From NCBI GenBank assembly GCA_046047615.1, contig JBJOHO010000021.1, positions 35,364 to 99,363 on the forward strand: 64,000 bases of DNA, given 5' to 3'. The position numbers and the translations under genes are program-made. Below, in pieces: positions 1 through 7,988 of this stretch. Numbering within the stretch: the first letter of the stretch is position 1; the number at the start of each line of letters is the position of its first letter. The notes under the pieces are model-generated. The model saw only the letters and a list, made by a program, of their open reading frames with translations. It was not told the origin of the DNA and searched no databases. Source of the stretch: ZC4RG30 sp046047615 (lineage in GTDB: Bacteria; Pseudomonadota; Gammaproteobacteria; Steroidobacterales; Steroidobacteraceae).

Positions 1-772
1 TCGCCGTGCCCACCCGCGACTGGAAGCTGATGCTCCATTCAGTGGCCGCAAGGCCCAACCGCGCAGCGACGGCGCCTGCCGTGGCATGGCACTTGCGTTC
101 GTAGGGGTCGCCATCCGCGACGTACTGCGCCGGGATGCCATGGAAGGAGAAGAGCAGGTGCCCGCCGCTGCCGTGGGCCGCGCGCCAGTCGCGCAGCGAT
201 GCAGCGACCGCATCAAGGTAGGCCGGCTCGGCGTGGTAGTCGAGCACGTAGCGCAGCTCCGGCACGAAGCGCCAGTCGCGCAGTGCCTTGCCCACCTGGT
301 CGTAGGCGGCGGCATTGGTGGTGGCCGAGTACTGCGGAAACAGCGGTAGCACCAGCACCCGCTGCGCCCCCCGCTCGCGCAGGGCCCGCAGTCCCGCCGC
401 GACGTCGGGCGTGGAATAGAGCATGCCCAGTTCCACCGCCACCGGCGTCTGCCGGCCGGCCGACAGCGTCTGCTCCAGCCGCTCGCGCAGTTCGCGCGAG
501 ATCAGAAGCAGGGGTGAACCCCGCTCGGTCCAGACGCGACGGTACTTCGGCACCACGCGGATCGGGCGCAGCGGCAGAATGATGAAGTAGAGGATCCAGC
601 ACCAGATGGCGCGCGACACTTCAATGGTGCGGCGGTCGCGCAGCAGACGGCGCAGGAAGCTGCGTATGCCGCCAGCAGTCAGGCTGTCCGGCGTGCCGGA
701 GTTCACCAGCAGCACGCCGACCGGATAGGGCCCACTGTCGCGGTACGCAGGGGACGGAGAGTAGCGGGGCAT
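1..772 (-). CDS. hemH: Ferrochelatase, C-terminus beyond window edge
   Basis: Inserts Fe2+ into protoporphyrin IX, the last step of protohaem synthesis. The visible 257 residues begin MPRYSPSPAY and include PVGVLLVNSGTPDS near the N-terminus, the LPLFPQYSATT segment, and the FSFHGIP motif with the conserved catalytic/metal-binding His. The frame is open to base 1, so the C-terminal third is missing. The ATG at 772 is the first good start, though no strong ribosome binding site precedes it. It is the last visible gene of a minus-strand run (thiolase, tspO, hydrolase, hemH), 23 bases after the hydrolase stop. Five more haem genes lie elsewhere in the window. Assignment is firm; only the start is less certain. 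Confidence 0.93.
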   Translation of the reverse strand, partial: MPRYSPSPAYRDSGPYPVGVLLVNSGTPDSLTAGGIRSFLRRLLRDRRTIEVSRAIWCWILYFIILPLRPIRVVPKYRRVWTERGSPLLLISRELRERLEQTLSAGRQTPVAVELGMLYSTPDVAAGLRALRERGAQRVLVLPLFPQYSATTNAAAYDQVGKALRDWRFVPELRYVLDYHAEPAYLDAVAASLRDWRAAHGSGGHLLFSFHGIPAQYVADGDPYERKCHATAGAVAARLGLAATEWSISFQSRVGTA

Positions 773-795
773 GGGCGTGTATCCGTTGCGGTGGA

Positions 796-1479
796 TCAGT
801 GTGCCGGCGCGTCCGCGGCCAGGTGCCGGGCCAGGAACTCCAGCGTGCGCTGACGCGCGATGCTGGCCGCCACCGGGTCGTGGCTGGCGCGCTGGTCGCA
901 ATTGAAGCCATGGTCCGCGTCATAGACGTGGAACTCGCCCTGCGGATGGGCGCTGCGGATCGCCTCGATGGCCTCGGGCGGAATGGAACGGTCGCGGCTG
1001 CCGAAATGGTAGAGCACGGGGCAACGCGGCCTGTGCTGCAGGCTCTGGGCGATGCGCGTGCCGTAGTAGGCCACGGCGGCCGCCACCGGCAACTGGCAGG
1101 CCGCGAGGTAGGCCTGCGTGCCGCCCCAGCAGTACCCCACGGCGGCCACCTTGCCGGCATGACGGACCACGTTGAGGGCGGCAGAGACATCCAGCCCAAC
1201 CTTTTCCTGCGGCAGTTGCATCATGTAGCCGCGCCCTTCCTCGACCGAAGCGGCGCTGTAGTCGAGCTCGATGTCACGGCGGATGCGGTCGAACAGGCAG
1301 GGTGCGATGGCCAGATAACCCTCGGCCGCAAACCCCTCGGCAACGGCGCGGACGTGCGCGTTGACGCCAAAAATCTCCTGCAGCACGACGACTGCGCCGC
1401 GGGCACTGCCGGCCGGCGCCGCGAGCCAGGCGTTGAACTGGTGGCCGTCGCGGGCCATCAAGCGGGTGTAGTCGGCCAT
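796..1479 (-). CDS. Dienelactone hydrolase family protein
   Basis: A 227-residue alpha/beta hydrolase of the dienelactone hydrolase (DLH) type, probably cytoplasmic. The family's Cys-Asp-His triad appears complete: LQEIFG with the conserved Glu, GYCWGG with the nucleophilic Cys, GSRDRSIPPE with the Asp, and DADHGFNCD with the His. Length matches single-domain DLHs (about 230 residues). It starts one base after the tspO stop, so it is almost certainly cotranscribed with thiolase and tspO. The substrate is unknown: family members hydrolyse dienelactones but many act on other esters or lactones, and no other aromatic-degradation gene is adjacent. Confidence 0.88.
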   Translation of the reverse strand: MADYTRLMARDGHQFNAWLAAPAGSARGAVVVLQEIFGVNAHVRAVAEGFAAEGYLAIAPCLFDRIRRDIELDYSAASVEEGRGYMMQLPQEKVGLDVSAALNVVRHAGKVAAVGYCWGGTQAYLAACQLPVAAAVAYYGTRIAQSLQHRPRCPVLYHFGSRDRSIPPEAIEAIRSAHPQGEFHVYDADHGFNCDQRASHDPVAASIARQRTLEFLARHLAADAPAH

Positions 1480-1480
1480 G

Positions 1481-1999
1481 TCAGCCCAGCAGGAAGGGGT
1501 TGAGCTGCCAGCAGGCCGCGTTCAGGGCGGTCGCGAAGCCGACCCACAGCAGGTACGGCAGCATCAGCAGGCCGGCGGTACGGTCGATCTGCCAGAACTG
1601 CCCGGTGGTCAGCACCACGGCGAGCCACAGCAGGCTCACGTCAACCAGCGCCGGCAGGCCGAGCTGCCAGGCGAAGAACAGCCAGGACCACAGCGCATTC
1701 AGCAGCAGCTGCACGGCGTACAGCGCGAAAGCCAGGGGGGCGCCGCGCAGGTCGCCCGCGCGCCGCCACACCAGCCAGGCGGCAATGGCCATCAGTGTGT
1801 AGAGGGCGGTCCATACCGGGCCGAACACCGACGCCGGAGGCGCCCAGGAGGGCTTCTGCAGGGCGTGGTAGAACGCCGCGGCATCGAGGGTCGCCAGCGC
1901 GCCGACCACGGCAACCCCTGCCACCAGCAGCAGCGACAATGCGGCGGCACCCCACTGGCCCCGTGGCGGCGTGGTGCGGATGGTGATTCCCAGTGACAT
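1481..1999 (-). CDS. tspO: TspO/MBR-family tryptophan-rich sensory protein
   Basis: A 172-residue inner-membrane protein with five predicted helices, the fold of TspO, the bacterial relative of the mitochondrial translocator protein. Conserved segments are present: KPSWAPPASVFGPVWT after helix 1, ALYAVQLLLNALWSWLFF, and ALVDVSLLWLAVV. In bacteria TspO binds porphyrins and affects tetrapyrrole export, degradation or stress signalling (family knowledge). The ATG at 1999 directly abuts the thiolase TGA (2000-2002), and the stop is one base from the next gene, so it belongs to the operon that ends in hemH. That neighbourhood supports a tetrapyrrole role. Confidence 0.92.
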   Translation of the reverse strand: MSLGITIRTTPPRGQWGAAALSLLLVAGVAVVGALATLDAAAFYHALQKPSWAPPASVFGPVWTALYTLMAIAAWLVWRRAGDLRGAPLAFALYAVQLLLNALWSWLFFAWQLGLPALVDVSLLWLAVVLTTGQFWQIDRTAGLLMLPYLLWVGFATALNAACWQLNPFLLG

Positions 2000-3310
2000 T
2001 CAGCGGGCTTCCGCCGCTTCCACGATCGCGGTCACGCCCATCCCGCCCGCCGTGCAGACCGAGACCAGCGCCCGCTGCGAGCCCGGCACGGCACCCAGCA
2101 GTTTGGCGGTTGCCGGCAGGATGCGCGCGCCAGTGGCTGCGAAGGGGTGGCCCAGCGCGAGGCTGCTGCCGTTCACGTTCAGGCGCTCGCGTTCGATGCT
2201 GCCGAGAGGCAGCTCGCGCCCCAGCTGCTCGCGACAGTAGCGTGCCGACTCCAGGGCTTTCAGCGTGCACAGCACCTGCGCGGCGAAGGCTTCGTGGAAC
2301 TCGTAGAAATCGAAGTCCTGGAGCTGCAGGCCGGCGTCGCGCAGCAGCGCCGAGATGGCCTGCGTGGGCGCCATCAGCAGGCCGTCGCGCTGGAAGTCGT
2401 TGCCAGCGAAATCCACGGCCCAGCTCTTGCCCGCGGACAGCCAGCCGAGGATCGGCAGGCCGCGCTGGCGGGCCCAGGCCTCGCTGGCGAGAAGCACGGC
2501 CGCAGCGCCGTCGGTGAGCGGCGTGCTGTTCCCGGCTGTCAACGTGGCACGCGGGCTGCTGTCGAAGACGGGGCGCAGCTTGGCGAGGCGTTCGGTGGTG
2601 GTGTCCGGGCGCAGCGTGTTGTCGCGCTGCAGTCCCTCGAAGGGCACCACCAGGTCATCATGGAAGCCCTCGTCCCAGGCGCGCGCCGCCCGCTGGTGGC
2701 TCTGCGCCGCCAGCTCGTCCTGTTCCGCGCGGCCGATCTGCCACTCCTGCGCCATGAGTTCGCAGCTCTGGCCCATCGACAGGCCGGTGCGCGGTTCGAC
2801 CACGCCCGGCAGCACCGGCGCGAAATGCCGTGGCCGGAGCGACAGCCAGGGCCGCAGACGCTGCCACAGGCTGCGGCCCCGGTAGCTGGCCAGCAGCAGT
2901 TCGCGGTACTCCGAGGAAAACACCACCGGTGCGTCGCTGATGCTGTCGACACCGCAGGCGATGCCGGCGTCGATCTGCCCCAGCGCGATCTTGTTCGCCA
3001 CCAGCAGTGCCGCCTCGAGGCCCGTGCCACAGGCACGCTGCAGGTCGAGGCCGGGCGTCTGCGGGTGCAGGCCCGAGGACAGTACGCACTCGCGCACCAG
3101 GTTGAAGTCCTTGGAGTGCTTGATGACGGCGCCGCCGATCACATCGCCCAGACGCACGTCGGCCAGCCCATGGCGGGCCACCAGCCCTTGCAGGGCTGCC
3201 GTGAGCATGGCCTGGTTGCTGCTGCGGGCGTAGGCACCATGGGAGCGAGCGAAGGGGATGCGCGTGCCGCCGACGATGGCAACGCGCCTGACTGAGTGGC
3301 CGACCAGCAT
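2000..3310 (-). CDS. Thiolase (acetyl-CoA C-acyltransferase, FadI-like)
   Basis: A 436-residue thiolase that would cleave 3-ketoacyl-CoA or condense acyl-CoAs. The nucleophilic Cys is about residue 94 (QRACGTGLEAA), the catalytic His is in EFHEAFAAQ, the GHPFAATGAR segment is present, and the second Cys is in SVCTAGGMG. Length fits FadI/acetyl-CoA acyltransferase proteins. I chose the ATG at 3310 because GGGAGG lies 7 bases upstream. Open-frame extensions to 3349 or 3373 lack this and the longest would overlap gshA. It is the first gene of the minus-strand run and is divergent from gshA, with 55 bases between. No enoyl-CoA hydratase partner is adjacent, so the fatty-acid role is inferred. Confidence 0.9.
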   Translation of the reverse strand: MLVGHSVRRVAIVGGTRIPFARSHGAYARSSNQAMLTAALQGLVARHGLADVRLGDVIGGAVIKHSKDFNLVRECVLSSGLHPQTPGLDLQRACGTGLEAALLVANKIALGQIDAGIACGVDSISDAPVVFSSEYRELLLASYRGRSLWQRLRPWLSLRPRHFAPVLPGVVEPRTGLSMGQSCELMAQEWQIGRAEQDELAAQSHQRAARAWDEGFHDDLVVPFEGLQRDNTLRPDTTTERLAKLRPVFDSSPRATLTAGNSTPLTDGAAAVLLASEAWARQRGLPILGWLSAGKSWAVDFAGNDFQRDGLLMAPTQAISALLRDAGLQLQDFDFYEFHEAFAAQVLCTLKALESARYCREQLGRELPLGSIERERLNVNGSSLALGHPFAATGARILPATAKLLGAVPGSQRALVSVCTAGGMGVTAIVEAAEAR

Positions 3311-3365
3311 GACTACGCCTCCCGGATGAGCCTGGGGCAAGTCTGCCATAGTAGACTCCGGGCCA

Positions 3366-4949
3366 ATGGCCAACTACACGGACCGGCATTTCGAGCGGCG
3401 CCTGTCGGCGCTCGTCAACGCGCGCGAACCGCGGGTGCTTCTCGACGGCCTCAAGGGCGTCGAGAAAGAAAGCCTGCGCGTGCGCCCGGATGGCCGCGTG
3501 GCCGGCACCGACCACCCGTACGAGCTCGGTTCCGCCCTCACCAGCGCCCACATCACCACCGATTTTTCCGAGGCGCTGCTGGAACTGGTCACGCCGACCT
3601 TCCGCACCAGCTGGGAGCTGCTGGCCTACCTGCGCGACCTGCACCAGTTCGTCTACCGCAACATCGGCGACGAGCTGCTGTGGGCAACCTCCATGCCGGG
3701 CCGCGTAGCCTCTCCGGACGACATCCCCGTGGCGCGCTACGGCGCGTCCAACGTCGGCCGCATGAAGACCGCCTACCGCGAGGGCCTGCGCCACCGCTAC
3801 GGCAGCCTGATGCAGGCCATCTCCGGCGTGCACTTCAACTACTCGTTTCCGGCGCTGTTCTGGGACGTCTACGCCCAGGTCCGCGAGGCCGGCAAGGCCG
3901 ACGCCGCGTTCACGTCAACGGCTTATTTCGAACTGCTGCGCAGCTACCGCCGGCATGGCTGGATCGTCCTCTACCTGTTTGGCGTCTCGCCGGTGGTCGA
4001 CCGCAGTTTCCTGCCGGAGGGCCAGCACGACCTGCCATGGCTCGACGCTGAAACCGCCTTCGAACCCTACGCCACCTCGCTGCGGATGAGCGACATCGGC
4101 TACCGCAACCGCAACCAGGCCGATGTCCAGATCCCGATCAACAGCCTGCAGGAGTATGTCGCCGGGTTGCGCGCGGCCACCGCCACGCCGTTCCCGGCCT
4201 ATGAGCGCCTGGGTGTCTGCGTCGACGGCCACTGGCGGCAACTCAACGCCAACCTGCTGCAGATCGAGAACGAGTACTACAGCTTCATCCGCCCCAAGCG
4301 CGTCACCCGTTCGGGCGAGCGGCCGAGCGCCGCACTGCAGCGTGCCGGCGTGGAATATGTCGAAGTCCGGGCGCTGGACGTGAGCGCCTATGATCCGGTC
4401 GGCGTGAACCAGAACAAGCTGCGTTTCCTGGAGGCCTTCCTGGCCTGGTGCGTGCTGCGCGACAGCCCGCCGATGGATGACCGTGAGATGCGCGAGTCCG
4501 ATGACAACCACCTGCGCGTTGCGCGGCGCGGCCGCGAGCCCGGCCTGTCGTTGCTGCACCAGGGCAGGCCCAGGGTTTTGCAGGCCTGGGCCCGGGAAAT
4601 CCTCGATGGCATGACCGGGATCTGCGAACTGCTCGACCACGGCGATCCGGCCCGGCCCTACACGCAGGCGCTGCAGGCGCAGCGCGACAAGGTCGAGGAC
4701 GTTGCCGCCACCCCTTCCGCCCGCCTGCTGGCCGAGCTGCGGCGCAGCGGCGAGAGCTTTGCCGACCTTGCGCTGCGCATGTCGGCCGCACACCGCGCCT
4801 ATTTCCTCGACCTGCATCCGCCCGATGCGGCCCGGCTGGCGCAGTTCCGCCGGGAAGCCGACGAATCGCTGGCCGAACAGCGTGGCCTCGAATCCACCCA
4901 GCGGGAATTTTTCGAGGTCTACCTCGACCGCTATTTCTCGGCGCGGTGA
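3366..4949 (+). CDS. gshA: Glutamate-cysteine ligase
   Basis: Catalyses ATP-dependent formation of gamma-glutamylcysteine, the first and limiting step of glutathione synthesis. The 527-residue product is the size of proteobacterial class 1 GCL (about 520). N-terminal GLKGVEKESLRV, then HITTDFSEALLELVTP, the core QIENEYYSFIRPKR, and VEVRALDVSAYDPVGVN are diagnostic family segments. The ATG at 3366 begins MANYTDRHFERRL. It is divergent from the thiolase. The next plus-strand gene, glnK, has its own sigma-54 promoter, so gshA is probably monocistronic. gshB is not in the window. Two GST genes and possible glutathione users lie downstream. Confidence 0.96.
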   Translation: MANYTDRHFERRLSALVNAREPRVLLDGLKGVEKESLRVRPDGRVAGTDHPYELGSALTSAHITTDFSEALLELVTPTFRTSWELLAYLRDLHQFVYRNIGDELLWATSMPGRVASPDDIPVARYGASNVGRMKTAYREGLRHRYGSLMQAISGVHFNYSFPALFWDVYAQVREAGKADAAFTSTAYFELLRSYRRHGWIVLYLFGVSPVVDRSFLPEGQHDLPWLDAETAFEPYATSLRMSDIGYRNRNQADVQIPINSLQEYVAGLRAATATPFPAYERLGVCVDGHWRQLNANLLQIENEYYSFIRPKRVTRSGERPSAALQRAGVEYVEVRALDVSAYDPVGVNQNKLRFLEAFLAWCVLRDSPPMDDREMRESDDNHLRVARRGREPGLSLLHQGRPRVLQAWAREILDGMTGICELLDHGDPARPYTQALQAQRDKVEDVAATPSARLLAELRRSGESFADLALRMSAAHRAYFLDLHPPDAARLAQFRREADESLAEQRGLESTQREFFEVYLDRYFSAR

Positions 4950-4959
4950 GGCCCTGGCT

Positions 4960-5005
4960 GCACCATGTCCGGGCAGGCCGCTGCCACCGCGCTCCGCGAT
5001 GGTGC
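4960..5005 (+). promoter_or_regulatory. Two NtrC-like binding sites upstream of glnK
   Basis: Two sites resemble the NtrC consensus GCACC-N5-GGTGC. At 4960-4974, GCACC ATGTC CGGGC has a perfect left half and a weak right half. At 4991-5005, GCTCC GCGAT GGTGC differs at one half-site base. Their centres are 31 bases apart, about three helical turns, as in tandem NtrC enhancers. They lie roughly 95-130 bases upstream of the start predicted from the sigma-54 element at 5069. Spacing and match are seen; binding is inferred. Confidence 0.5.
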
Positions 5006-5068
5006 GGCGGATCGTCATGCTGCTGCGGCTGATGCTGCGCCAGCAGGGGTTTGCGGCTAGGATGCCGC

Positions 5069-5084
5069 TGGCACGGAAGGTGCA
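5069..5084 (+). promoter_or_regulatory. Sigma-54 promoter of glnK
   Basis: TGGCACGGAAGGTGCA matches the RpoN consensus TGGCACG-N4-TTGCW at every defined position except one T, with the invariant GG (-24) and GC (-12) correctly spaced. It predicts transcription starting near 5095 and a leader of about 50 bases before the glnK ATG at 5148. Together with the NtrC-like sites this indicates induction under nitrogen limitation. Confidence 0.8.
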
Positions 5085-5147
5085 ACAGGCTTCGTGGTCC
5101 TCAACCGCTCTGAAGCCGACACCGAACAACGGAGGCGGGAGTCTCGA

Positions 5148-5486
5148 ATGAAACTGGTTACCGCAATCATCAAGCCCTTCAAGCTCGACGACGTTCGTGC
5201 CGCGTTGTCGGAAATCGGCGTATCCGGCATGACTGTCACCGAGGTCAAGGGTTTCGGCCGCCAACGCGGCCACACGGAACTCTACCGCGGCGCCGAGTAC
5301 GTGGTGGATTTCGTCCCCAAGACGCGCATCGAGGTCGCGGTGCGCAGCGACCTGCTCGAACAGGTCGTGGAGGCCATCGTCAAGGCCGCCAAGACCGGCA
5401 AGGTGGGCGACGGCAAGATCTTCATCACCGACATTGACCGGGTCATCCGGATCCGCACCGGAGAGACCGACAACTCCGCACTCTAA
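5148..5486 (+). CDS. glnK: PII nitrogen signal protein (GlnK-type)
   Basis: A 112-residue PII protein. PII trimers sense ATP/ADP and 2-oxoglutarate and control glutamine synthetase adenylylation, NtrB or the ammonium channel. The T-loop Tyr51 that GlnD uridylylates is present (GHTELYRGAEY), as are VTEVKGFGRQ, GKVGDGKIF and the C-terminal VIRIRTGE. MKLVTAIIKPF and a C-terminus ending in AL, plus the sigma-54 promoter, favour GlnK over GlnB, although no amtB follows. The ATG at 5148 is preceded by GGAGGCGGGAG. An in-frame ATG at 5094 lies at the predicted transcription start and is unlikely. If the genome has only one PII protein, the name glnB would serve equally well. Confidence 0.93.
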   Translation: MKLVTAIIKPFKLDDVRAALSEIGVSGMTVTEVKGFGRQRGHTELYRGAEYVVDFVPKTRIEVAVRSDLLEQVVEAIVKAAKTGKVGDGKIFITDIDRVIRIRTGETDNSAL

Positions 5487-5500
5487 GAAGCCGCCGCCAA

Positions 5501-5530
5501 CAAACCGGGCAGCCGATGCTGCCCGGTTTG
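5501..5530. terminator. Bidirectional hairpin between glnK and ilvN
   Basis: A perfect 12-base-pair stem, CAAACCGGGCAG with CTGCCCGGTTTG, encloses the 6-base loop CCGATG. It lies 14 bases after the glnK stop and 16 bases beyond the ilvN stop on the other strand, so it separates convergent genes. There is no clear U-tract on either side, so termination may be inefficient or factor-assisted. Confidence 0.7.
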
Positions 5531-5546
5531 CACCGGTCCGGCAGGG

Positions 5547-6047
5547 TCAGAGATCCGGCCGCAAGCCCTGGGAGCCGCGCGACAGCGCCAGCGCGCCGCC
5601 GCGCACCACCTCGGCCAGGCGTGCCTTGCGTGCCATCTGGCCCACGAAGGCGGTGACCTCCGCCTCGCTTCCCGTCAGTTCGACGATCACCCTGTTGCCG
5701 ACGGCGTCCAGCCAACGGCCGCCGGCGGCCAGCACTGCGCCGCGCAGCGCCTCCTGGGCTGCAGGAGCCGCCTCCAGCTTCACCAGCACCAGTTCCCGCT
5801 CCAGATGCTCGTCGCCGGTCATGTCGTCGACGCTGACCACGTCGATGAGCTTGTGCAGTTGCGCGACGATCTGCTGGATCACGCCTTCCGAGCCCGTGGT
5901 GACCAGGGTCAGGCGCGACAGCGTGGGGTCTTCGGTCGGTGCGACCGACAGCGACTCGATGTTGTAGCCGCGGTTGGAAAACAGGCCAGCCACCCGGTTC
6001 AGGGCGCCGGATTCGTTCTGCAGGAGGATGCCGATGATGTGCCGCAT
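5547..6047 (-). CDS. ilvN: Acetolactate synthase small (regulatory) subunit
   Basis: The regulatory subunit of acetohydroxyacid synthase, which binds valine and activates the large subunit in isoleucine, valine and leucine synthesis. The 166-residue product begins with the N-terminal ACT domain (MRHIIGILLQNESGALNRVAGLF, NIESLSVAPTEDPTLSR) followed by the IlvN C-terminal domain. The ATG at 6047 aligns with family N-termini. An in-frame ATG at 6071 has a better ribosome binding site (GGAG, 5-6 bases upstream) and would add eight residues. Unusually, it is transcribed away from the large-subunit gene rather than following it; the 87 bases between must hold both promoters. Confidence 0.93.
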   Translation of the reverse strand: MRHIIGILLQNESGALNRVAGLFSNRGYNIESLSVAPTEDPTLSRLTLVTTGSEGVIQQIVAQLHKLIDVVSVDDMTGDEHLERELVLVKLEAAPAAQEALRGAVLAAGGRWLDAVGNRVIVELTGSEAEVTAFVGQMARKARLAEVVRGGALALSRGSQGLRPDL

Positions 6048-6134
6048 GGTCGCGCAAGGATAAAGGATCATCCGCACTCCTGCGCTGCCGGCCATCTTTG
6101 GCTGCAGCCCCGGGGCTGCTACCCTTCGGTGACC

Positions 6135-7988
6135 ATGAACCAGACAGACCAGAGCCCGCGCCCGGCCGGCGAACACCCGCTGGCGGGCCGCCAGATGACC
6201 GGTGCCCAGATGGTGGTGCAAGTCATCGCCGACGAAGGCGTGACCGCAATCTTCGGCTACAGCGGTGGCGCCATCCTGCCCACCTACGACGCCGTCTTCC
6301 TCCACAACGAATCCCGCCAGCGCGCGGGGCAGCCGTTGCTGCCGCTCATCGTGCCCGCAAACGAGCAGGGTGCCGGTTTCATGGCTGCGGGCTACTCCCG
6401 CTCCACCGGCCGCGTGGGCGTGGCCTTGGTCACGTCGGGCCCTGGCGCCACCAACATGGTCACGCCGGTGCGCGACTGCATGGCCGATTCCATCCCCATG
6501 GTCGTCATCTGTGGCCAGGTGCCGCGCGCCGCCATCGGCAGTGACGCGTTCCAGGAAGCGCCTGTCGCGGCGATCATGGGTTCCGTGGCCAAGCACGTGT
6601 TCCTGGTCACCGACCCGACGCGGCTCGAAGCCACCGTCCGCACGGCCTTCGAGCTGGCCCGCAAGGGCCGCCCCGGGCCGGTCGTCATCGACATTCCCAA
6701 GGACGTGCAGAACTGGGTTGGCGCCTTCCGGGGCGAAGGCCTGCTGCCATTGGGCGTTTACCGGCAGCGCATGACGGCCCTGCGCGGTGCGCGTATCGAC
6801 GCCGCCAAGGCTGCTCCCGTGCTGCAGGCGCTGCGCGAGGCGCGGCGTCCCCTCATCTACGCCGGCGGCGGCGTGATCCATGGCGAGGCCTCGGCCGCGC
6901 TGCGCCGCTTCGCCGGGCATTTCGGCATCCCCGTGGTCACGACCCTCATGGGGATCGGTGCCGTCGACACCCGCGAGCCGCTTTCCCTGCGCATGCTGGG
7001 CATGCATGGCGCAGCCTTCGCCAACTATGCGGTCGAGGACTGCGACCTGCTGCTGGCCATCGGCGCGCGTTTCGACGACCGGGTGGCCGGCGTGCCACAG
7101 CGTTTTGCGCCGCGGGCGCGCTTCATCGCGCAGCTGGACATCGACCCGGCCGAGATCAACAAGGTCAAGCCGGTGCAGTGGAGCCATGTCGGCGACATCG
7201 GCGAGGCGCTCGACGACTTGCGTGAATTGGGCGTCGGGGCCGGCGTGCAGCCTGATGTCTCCGCCTGGCATGCCGAGGTCGCGGCGCTCAAGCGCGATCA
7301 CGCCATGGACTATGACCGTGCCGCCCAGGCCATCCAGCCCTATTACGTGCTCGAGGAGATCAACAAGATCACCCAGGGTCGCGCCATCATTGCCACCGGC
7401 GTCGGCCAGCACCAGATGTGGGCTGCCCAATACTGCGACTTCAGGGAGCCGCGGCAGTGGCTGACCTCCGGCAGCATGGGCACCATGGGCTTCGGCCTGC
7501 CGGCGGCGATCGGGGCGCAGGTGGCGCATCCGGATGCCCTGGTGATCGACGTCGATGGCGACGCCAGCGTGCGCATGAACTTCGGCGAGCTGGAGACGGT
7601 CACCACCTATGATCTGCCGGTCAAGGTGCTGGTGCTCAACAACGTTGGCGACGGCATGGTCCGCCAGTGGCAGAAGCTGTTCTTCGACGGGCGTTTCGCC
7701 TCGTCCGACAAGTCGCTGCACAAGAAGGACTTCATCAAGGCGGCGCAGGCGGACGGCTTCGGGTACGCGCAGCGGCTCACGCGCAACGAGGATGTGCCGA
7801 GGGTCGTGGCCGAATGGCTCGGCTTCAAGGGACCCGCCTTCCTCGAGGTGATGATCGACACCGACGCCGGCGTCTACCCGATGGTGGGACCCGGCCAGAG
7901 CTACGACCAGATGATCACCGGCCCGCACATCCGTGCGCGCGACGCGGCGGCCCGGCCGCAGCCGCCGGGTGCCTCGGAGATGTTCTGA
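6135..7988 (+). CDS. ilvB: Acetolactate synthase large subunit, divergent clade
   Basis: A 617-residue ThDP enzyme that condenses pyruvate with pyruvate or 2-oxobutyrate. The catalytic Glu is E77 in PANEQGAGFMAAGYSR. Further hallmarks are TSGPGATN, the FAD/middle domain with GARFDDRVAGVP, and the ThDP motif GDASVRMNFGELET...VLNN. After NN the sequence reads VGDGMVRQWQKLFFDGRFAS and later SLHKKDFIKAAQADGF and VGPGQSYDQMITG. These resemble, from memory, AHAS proteins of Verrucomicrobia/Planctomycetes-like clades more than E. coli IlvB/IlvI. The ATG at 6135 (MNQTDQ) has no obvious Shine-Dalgarno. It ends in a TGATG overlap with the next gene. Confidence 0.9.
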   Translation: MNQTDQSPRPAGEHPLAGRQMTGAQMVVQVIADEGVTAIFGYSGGAILPTYDAVFLHNESRQRAGQPLLPLIVPANEQGAGFMAAGYSRSTGRVGVALVTSGPGATNMVTPVRDCMADSIPMVVICGQVPRAAIGSDAFQEAPVAAIMGSVAKHVFLVTDPTRLEATVRTAFELARKGRPGPVVIDIPKDVQNWVGAFRGEGLLPLGVYRQRMTALRGARIDAAKAAPVLQALREARRPLIYAGGGVIHGEASAALRRFAGHFGIPVVTTLMGIGAVDTREPLSLRMLGMHGAAFANYAVEDCDLLLAIGARFDDRVAGVPQRFAPRARFIAQLDIDPAEINKVKPVQWSHVGDIGEALDDLRELGVGAGVQPDVSAWHAEVAALKRDHAMDYDRAAQAIQPYYVLEEINKITQGRAIIATGVGQHQMWAAQYCDFREPRQWLTSGSMGTMGFGLPAAIGAQVAHPDALVIDVDGDASVRMNFGELETVTTYDLPVKVLVLNNVGDGMVRQWQKLFFDGRFASSDKSLHKKDFIKAAQADGFGYAQRLTRNEDVPRVVAEWLGFKGPAFLEVMIDTDAGVYPMVGPGQSYDQMITGPHIRARDAAARPQPPGASEMF

